Shown here: in pieces, positions 25,601-29,449 of the stretch
Layout: every line of letters begins with the position of its first letter
Position numbering within the stretch: position 1 is the stretch's first letter
From: JAZDLC01 sp043802345
Lineage (GTDB): Bacteria; Planctomycetota; B15-G4; JADJEK01
DNA length: 29,449 bases
Assembly (NCBI GenBank): GCA_043802345.1
Contig: JAZDLC010000057.1
Coordinates: forward strand, 1 to 29,449
Reading direction: 5' to 3'
Notes under the pieces: model-generated
Seen by the model: only the letters and a program-made list of their open reading frames with translations
The model's database searches: none
Told to the model about the DNA's origin: nothing
Position numbers and translations under genes: made by a program

Positions 25601-25840
25601 ACGGAAGCAGAGCGCCTTCAGCTCGGGAACGAGGGTGCCGAGGTCATCCTCGAGAGCCTCCATTTCCATGGGATCCGCCACGAGGGTCAACAGCGGAGCC
25701 TCACGTGCCAGGGCCGCCAGGGCCAGGGCGCGGGAAGAACCGTAGAGTCCTCCGATCGTCACCCGCCGGGTCAGGCCCTTCAGGGCCAGCGCGGCCAGTG
25801 GGCGGGAGTAGAGCGCGAGGTCAAGCCGGCTGCGATCCAT
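22631..25840 (-). CDS. mfd: transcription-repair coupling factor
   Basis: Mfd removes RNA polymerase stalled at DNA lesions and recruits UvrA. The 1069-residue product starts at ATG 25840, overlapping rnc by 20 bases. The longer ORF to 26182 runs through rnc in another frame and is rejected. An N-terminal UvrB-homology module with a degenerate P-loop is followed near residue 420 by the CarD-like RNA polymerase interaction domain (LTPGDYVVHLTHGIARFGG). The helicase motor has Walker A GDVGFGKTE near 563, DEEQRFGV near 664, TATPIPRTL and the RGRVGRSGVQAYCY motif VI. The TRCF C-terminal domain ends the chain. It is somewhat shorter than the E. coli protein (1148), mainly near the N-terminus, and key motor motifs are intact. 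Confidence 0.96.
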   Translation of the reverse strand: MDRSRLDLALYSRPLAALALKGLTRRVTIGGLYGSSRALALAALAREAPLLTLVADPMEMEALEDDLGTLVPELKALCFRPTGESTGADPESLQSLSERSALLRRLRDMTKGTVALVPAAVLLEHLPDPGSLDLRSLRVGVGDRCDPERLRVQLTLAGFETSPMVAKPADLSIRGDIVDLFPMGETQSIRIELFDDLVESIRSFDPETQLSVEQHAAITIPLLRPEELGAHGARPGRLKPHLPPGALTVRVEPDRLVERLEEHSFAHGIPRDVVQTARKSLETGPGVDLISPAVDPGDDTLNIPTLSVQGLGGGVDGLARSVESLRRNCSCLHVLAESDGELKRLRKLLEEKRLLDQDLHLSRGRVRTGFQLTEPGVAILNHLELLGKPRLFHPKPRRPAISTRVVTNILELTPGDYVVHLTHGIARFGGMVRMKREQGEEDFLSLEFHGETIFYLPSSKIDLIQRYVGSGATRPRLDRIGGSSWSRKKARVLASLEDLADELLAVQVARESRGRSVHPGDDPLIVEFESSFPFPDTPDQVRTMREIHADYDAERPMDRLVCGDVGFGKTEMAIRAAFRMICTGRQVAMLVPTTLLAEQHHEVFQARLANYPVNIAALSRFRSRKNQNAILEDLKEGRVDLVVGTHRLISKDVSFRDLGLVIIDEEQRFGVKAKEALKKLRRAVDVLTLTATPIPRTLHMALIGIRDISSLNTPPAGRRPVKTELRRFDPEMIRRALLFELDRGGQVFFVHNRVRSIERLGRLLAGLAPTARIELAHGQMAEKDLETAISRFAERKADILLSTAIIESGLDLPHANTMMIDRPDLFGLADLHQLRGRVGRSGVQAYCYMLLPDRPLPTVSMKRLKAVEELSHLGAGYDIAIKDLEIRGAGHLLGASQHGHIAAIGYDLFVQLLRRAVAQAKGQPPPPEPLETDVDLGVDAFFPAEYVSDPGQRMELLRRLGAPDGADPAEVQEEIRDRYGRIPGVTQNLLRVFALKRACRELGIRRMLYPGGRHVILEIRNLRTFTRHRLFPASDLIELKPHLWHLRLSKDRRGPQEVLEYLSETLSGV

Positions 25841-26549
25841 GCTCCTGCTTGAGCGCGCGCAACGCTTCCTTGGCCGCCCGCTGCTCCGCCTGCTTCTTCG
25901 TGCTCCCTTTGGCCGAAGGGAAGGCGCGCTTCGCGACCAGGGCCTCGATGACGAACTCCTTCTTGTGGTCTGGTCCAACCGTTTCGAGAACACGGTACTG
26001 CGGTGTGGTGCCGAATTGCCGCTGAACCGACTGTTGCAGCGCAGCCTTGTAGTTCCTGACGTCTCTCCGCTTGGTGACCTTGCCAAGCAGCTCCTGCAGG
26101 TGCGAGAGGACCATGGCCCGGGCCACTTCGAAGCCGGCATCGAGGTAAACGGCGCCGACCAGGGCTTCCACCGTGTTCGCAATCAGGGATGGCGGAATCG
26201 ACCGGCGCTTCCGGATTCCCTTGCCGACTCGCAGGAACTGGCGGATATCCAGGGTGCGTCCGACCCTGGCCAGCGCGCTTTTCGAGACCACGATTGACTT
26301 GATTCTCGTCAGCTCGCCTTCGGGGTAGTCGGCGTGGGTGCAAAACAGGTGCTCCGAGACCGCCAGGCCGATGACGGAGTCTCCCAGAAACTCGAGCCGC
26401 TCGTTTGACTCGGTCCACGGATCCTTCAGGGAGGAGTGGGTCAGCGCGAGTTCCAGAAGGGTTCGATCGGTGAATCTGTGCCCGATCGCCTTCTGGCACT
26501 CCCTGAGTTTCTTCTCGCGTTCCGCCTTTGCAGCCTTCTCGTCGCTCAC
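25821..26549 (-). CDS. rnc: ribonuclease III
   Basis: This endonuclease cleaves double-stranded RNA, processing rRNA precursors and structured mRNAs. The 242-residue protein has the signature NERLEFLGD at 49-57, carrying the catalytic acidic residues. The second acidic site follows at NTVEALVGAVYLDAGFE. A C-terminal dsRNA-binding domain (about 165-237) ends in KGSTKKQAEQRAAKEALRAL. GTG 26549 overlaps the dgt stop (GTGA), and its stop overlaps the mfd start, so it sits in a tightly coupled chain. The N-terminus has a short Lys/Glu-rich lead of about 15 residues. Confidence 0.97.
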   Translation of the reverse strand: MSDEKAAKAEREKKLRECQKAIGHRFTDRTLLELALTHSSLKDPWTESNERLEFLGDSVIGLAVSEHLFCTHADYPEGELTRIKSIVVSKSALARVGRTLDIRQFLRVGKGIRKRRSIPPSLIANTVEALVGAVYLDAGFEVARAMVLSHLQELLGKVTKRRDVRNYKAALQQSVQRQFGTTPQYRVLETVGPDHKKEFVIEALVAKRAFPSAKGSTKKQAEQRAAKEALRALKQEHGSQPA

Positions 26550-27697
26550 ACGCGCACCGTTGGGTCGAAGAGCTTGCGGTAATCCTGTTCGGCATACCGA
26601 TCGGTCATGCCGGCAATGTAGTCACAGACAGCCCGGTGCGTGCCTTCCCTTTCCGCCCAGGCCTGGAACTCGGGCGGGAGGAGCTCGGGTCGCCCGGTGT
26701 AGGTGTCAAACAGATCTTTCAGCAGGCGTCCCGCCTTGTCCATCATGCGTGTGACCCGATGATGCCGGTAGAAGTTCCGGACAAGGTAGCGGTGCAACTC
26801 TTCGTGGCAAGATGCCATCTTGTCCGAGAGTCCGATCAGGCCTGACTGGCCGCGGGCCTCCTCCGATGACCGGGGAGAGGCGGACTCCAGGCGCTCCGCG
26901 GAGGTCTGGACCAGATCCAGTATGGAGCGCTTGACGACGCCGTTGATCGTCATCAGGCGGATCTGGCGCTGGTCGGCAGGGTCGCACCGGCGCCTGGCCT
27001 CGGCGAGGCATTCTCCCACCAGCGCTGAGGCGTCCGCCATCGTCTCCAGATCGAGGATGCCGCTCCTCAGGCCGTCGTCCATGTCGTGATGGTGATACGC
27101 GGTGGAGTCCGCCAGATCGACCAACTGCGTCTCCAGGCAGGGCGACGGCGGGCCCGTGAACTCCGCGGCGAATGTGGCGTGCTTCGTGGTGGAGTGCTTC
27201 AGGATCGCTTCCCGGATCTCGTACGTCAGGTTGAGGCCTGCGAAGTCGTGGTAGCGGCGCTCGAGAAGGTCGACGATGCGGAGGCCATGGACGTTGTGTT
27301 CAAACCCTCCGTGATTCACCATCTTGCTGTGGAGGACCTGCCCGCCCGCGTGGCCAAAAGGCGGGTGTCCCAGATCGTGGGCCAGTGAAAGGGCCTCGAC
27401 GAAGCTCTCGTTGAGACCGAGAGCGATCGCGACGGATCGGGCAATCTGGGAGACCTCGATGGTATGAGTGAGGCGGGTCCGGTAGTAGTCCCCTTCGTGA
27501 TAGACAAAAACCTGTGTCTTGTATTCCAGCCTCCTGAAGGCGGTGGAGTGAATGACCCGATCCCGATCGCGCCGGTAGGCCGTTCGGAACGGGTCAGTGG
27601 CCTCCTCGTGCTTGCGCCCCTTGGAGTCGCCGGAGAAGAGCGCATAGGGTGCGAGCGTCTGCCGCTCTCTTGCCTCGATCAGTTCGCGCGTGAACAT
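26546..27697 (-). CDS. dgt: dGTPase-family HD-domain deoxynucleotide triphosphohydrolase
   Basis: It hydrolyses dNTPs to the deoxynucleoside and triphosphate. The 383-residue product from ATG 27697 opens MFTRELIEARERQTLAPYA, like the Thermus-type enzyme. A TTG at 27757 would add 20 unusual residues. The family motif RDRDRVIHSTAFRRLEYKTQ is at 43-62. The HD metal site is His78 (RLTHTIEV) with His107-Asp108 and HPPFGH. It is the first gene of a chain in which the next two junctions overlap, so it probably has its promoter in the gap upstream. Confidence 0.93.
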   Translation of the reverse strand: MFTRELIEARERQTLAPYALFSGDSKGRKHEEATDPFRTAYRRDRDRVIHSTAFRRLEYKTQVFVYHEGDYYRTRLTHTIEVSQIARSVAIALGLNESFVEALSLAHDLGHPPFGHAGGQVLHSKMVNHGGFEHNVHGLRIVDLLERRYHDFAGLNLTYEIREAILKHSTTKHATFAAEFTGPPSPCLETQLVDLADSTAYHHHDMDDGLRSGILDLETMADASALVGECLAEARRRCDPADQRQIRLMTINGVVKRSILDLVQTSAERLESASPRSSEEARGQSGLIGLSDKMASCHEELHRYLVRNFYRHHRVTRMMDKAGRLLKDLFDTYTGRPELLPPEFQAWAEREGTHRAVCDYIAGMTDRYAEQDYRKLFDPTVRV

Positions 27698-27857
27698 CGC
27701 ATGATCGTACCGATTGTGGACGTACTTCACCGCTGGTGCGTCCGATTCATTCTGCAAGTCGCCTGCCTCGCGGCGGTTTCAGGGGTACTCTCCCGCCGGA
27801 GGAGAGGCCGGCGGCAAGCAGCGGCCTGCCGGACCGTGGCACCCAGGGAGCAGCAAC
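27698..27857. other. divergent gap upstream of dgt
   Basis: The gap holds a 7-bp GC-rich stem, CCGCCGG / CCGGCGG (27793-27814, 8-base loop). It could be a hairpin in a leader or part of a regulatory site. I see no convincing promoter boxes. With the broken small ORF after it, the full stretch 27698-28242 is 545 bases without an intact annotated gene. Confidence 0.3.
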
Positions 27858-28126
27858 GTGAGCAGAGCCGACCGAATCCTGGAAGAGCTGAGGGCTCGTT
27901 ATTCCTTGACAGATAAGTTCCTGGTTCAGGTCCGCGGCCGATGGTCGAGACGATTCTCTCGTCCGAGTTTTCCGAGGACTCCCGCACCATGCTCCTGGAG
28001 GAGCTGGCGGCGACCTGCCAGAGGGACCTGGCCCTGAGAAATGCTCTGGATAGGCTCAAGAAAGCGCTGACCGCGCTGTTTGAGCAACTGGCGCCGCCGC
28101 GTCCGGACGGGGAAACAGCCGGCTAG
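27858..28126 (+). pseudogene. small helical protein gene, apparently frameshifted
   Basis: GTG 27858 has AGGGAG seven bases upstream and starts MSRADRILEELRARYSLTDK (with FLVQVRGR following). That frame then turns into Arg/Pro/Trp-rich nonsense and stops at 28037. A second frame beginning at ATG 27941 continues MVETILSSEFSEDSRTMLLE, then helical residues, to a TAG at 28126. Joining the two near 27935-27943 by a one-base backward step gives a coherent mostly helical protein of about 89 residues. This may be a real frameshift, a sequence error, a programmed frameshift, or two separate ORFs. I do not recognise the family. The gene lies upstream of the APH-like protein on the same strand. Confidence 0.5.
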
Positions 28127-28242
28127 CCCGCGCCGCCGTTTTCGCGCGATCGCGGGCGAGAAGATCGGGTCAATCGGCGGTGGGTCCCTACAATCTCTGG
28201 CCACCAGTCACCCGCTGAGCACATCGGGGCCATCCACTCCAG

Positions 28243-29337
28243 ATGAAGCATGACATGATCTTGAGGCGCCAGGCTGCGTTGGAGCGGCTAGGCGACTACG
28301 TCCGTTCCAGACTTCTTCCGGCGTTGGGCCTCGAGAACTCGACGTTCACGCTGGGAATCCCCCCCGAAGGAACCCGCTCCGTCGTGCTGATGCTCGAGGC
28401 AGGATCTCGCCGGTTCGTCGTGAAATGCTTCAGCTCCTTTCTGAGGGCGGCCCAGACCGTCCTTGCCACGCGCCATCTGACCGCGAGGGGCGCTCCCGTA
28501 CCGAATCTCTGCCACTACGATCTTTCGCCACTGACCCGGATGAAGGTCGGATTCCTGATCGTGGTCGAAGAGGCGATTGACGGCAAGAACCTGTACGAGC
28601 TGGAGCGGAGCGATGCTCACCTGCGGACCGCTGCCAGGGCGCTGGCCCGCCTGCACATGATCACCCGGGAGACCTGGGGATCCCTGCTGCCCGGACTGGG
28701 AAAGAGCACGGATCATTTCGAGTTCATGCAGAGCCGGCTGGAGCGTCGGCTGGACGATTTGCGAATGCACTCTCCCGAATATGGTGAGGTTGTGTCACGC
28801 AGTCCGTTTCGTGCCTGGTTCGAATCGCAGCACACCCGTTCCTCCGCCGCCCTCCTGGACCGGTATTCGCTCTGCCACTTGCGGATCACCGACACGAACA
28901 TCTTGCTGACCCGGGACGGCCGGGCTTTCCTCATCGATCTGGTCACGGCTCGCTACGGACATCACGCCGTCGATCTGGAACGGGCCCTTTATCGCTGGTG
29001 CGAGCATGTAGCGGGCAAGGAACGAGTCTTCCTCGAGGAGTACTTCTCCCACTTCACGCTCTTCGCCAGGGAAGTCTGGGAACAGGGCCGGTCGTACCAC
29101 AAAGCCTCCTTCCACCTGACCCAGGCATACAGGGCAGCCAAGGAGATTCGCAAGTTCAGCCTCATGGACGGGAAGCACTACAAGAAGATCAGGAGGCGGC
29201 GGCGCAATCTGGCTCGCCACATGAAGCGGCTGCTGAAGGTGATGTCCAACGCTCCTGACGGTCCGGAAGAGAGCCTGATCGAGGAAGCCAGGGAGCAGGT
29301 TCGGTCGGCAGCAAGGGTCGCCCGGGGGGCGGGCTAG
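28243..29337 (+). CDS. APH/kinase-fold phosphotransferase-like protein with a substituted catalytic Asp
   Basis: The 364-residue protein has an aminoglycoside-phosphotransferase-like fold. The N-lobe holds RRFVVKCF with Lys61, and the hinge lies near FLIVVEEAIDGKNLYEL. The catalytic loop reads CHLRITDTNILL. By spacing, His212, Arg214, Asn219 and Asp232 (FLIDLV) correspond to the H-x-D, N and D positions of APH enzymes (190, 195, 208 numbering). The general-base aspartate is replaced by Arg214 while the metal-binding Asn and Asp remain. The C-terminal tail, about 300-364, is strongly basic (KKIRRRRRNLARHMKR). It may be a pseudokinase or act on an unusual substrate; a lipopolysaccharide or sugar kinase origin is possible. 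ATG 28243 has no clear ribosome site. The 112 bases after the stop contain only G-rich sequence. Confidence 0.75.
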   Translation: MKHDMILRRQAALERLGDYVRSRLLPALGLENSTFTLGIPPEGTRSVVLMLEAGSRRFVVKCFSSFLRAAQTVLATRHLTARGAPVPNLCHYDLSPLTRMKVGFLIVVEEAIDGKNLYELERSDAHLRTAARALARLHMITRETWGSLLPGLGKSTDHFEFMQSRLERRLDDLRMHSPEYGEVVSRSPFRAWFESQHTRSSAALLDRYSLCHLRITDTNILLTRDGRAFLIDLVTARYGHHAVDLERALYRWCEHVAGKERVFLEEYFSHFTLFAREVWEQGRSYHKASFHLTQAYRAAKEIRKFSLMDGKHYKKIRRRRRNLARHMKRLLKVMSNAPDGPEESLIEEAREQVRSAARVARGAG

Positions 29338-29449
29338 GGGGGGCGGCAGGAGGGGTTCCCGTCCTGGGAGGGGGGTGGGTGCGACACGGCCGGGGGCCGG
29401 GGGGAGAGGGGCGCAGTCGCTCGGGCAGGCTTGGGAAGACCCTGCGCAA

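Noticed and set aside
25841..26182. Longer start for mfd
   Set aside because: The extension lies entirely within rnc in another frame and gives Arg/Ser-rich sequence unlike any Mfd N-terminus.
29347..29366. Short stem after the APH-like gene as a terminator
   Set aside because: The stem has an internal G-G mismatch, a very small loop and no T tract.

Overview
The window is a GC-rich bacterial chromosome segment with housekeeping and metabolic genes. I see no phage, insertion sequence or CRISPR array. Several genes suggest a member of, or a relative of, the Planctomycetota: a cytosolic TPR protein next to rpsT, a membrane-anchored protein with a terpene-cyclase-like toroid behind an acidic linker, a split B12-dependent mutase with MeaB, and an actinobacterial-type LeuB. 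This placement is inferred from gene character, not from a search.

Layout. 1-1610 (-) is a DsbD-type thiol-disulfide reductase, cut by the window edge, with two tandem periplasmic domains. 1864-7976 (+) is a methylmalonyl-CoA operon: a small ORF, acyl-CoA dehydrogenase, MeaB GTPase, mutase catalytic subunit, mutase B12 subunit, an excisionase-type HTH protein and a second acyl-CoA dehydrogenase. It looks like a branched-chain or odd-chain acyl-CoA degradation module. 8232-11663 (+) holds an exported cyclophilin, an aconitase/LeuC-family protein lacking all three iron-sulfur cysteines, and LeuB. 11779-13092 (-) is an NtrC-type response regulator whose sigma54 ATPase domain is degenerate. 13395-15622 (+) is a pair of surface-polymer or glycan transferases.

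15645-17267 (-) carries def and ribF followed by tRNA-Phe and its terminator. 17461-19851 (+) carries the TPR protein, rpsT and a hexapeptide acyltransferase. 19943-27697 (-) is a chain reading dgt, rnc, mfd, a SurA-like chaperone and the anchored cyclase-fold protein. The first four overlap or nearly overlap, so they are probably co-transcribed. 27858-29337 (+) holds a small ORF that appears frameshifted and a phosphotransferase-fold protein with a substituted catalytic aspartate.

The most notable signal is a set of three proteins that keep a familiar fold but lack its catalytic residues: the LeuC-like protein beside leuB, the NtrC-like regulator without Walker glutamate or GAFTGA loop, and the APH-like protein with HxR instead of HxD. 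The LeuC-like/LeuB pair is the best candidate for something undescribed.
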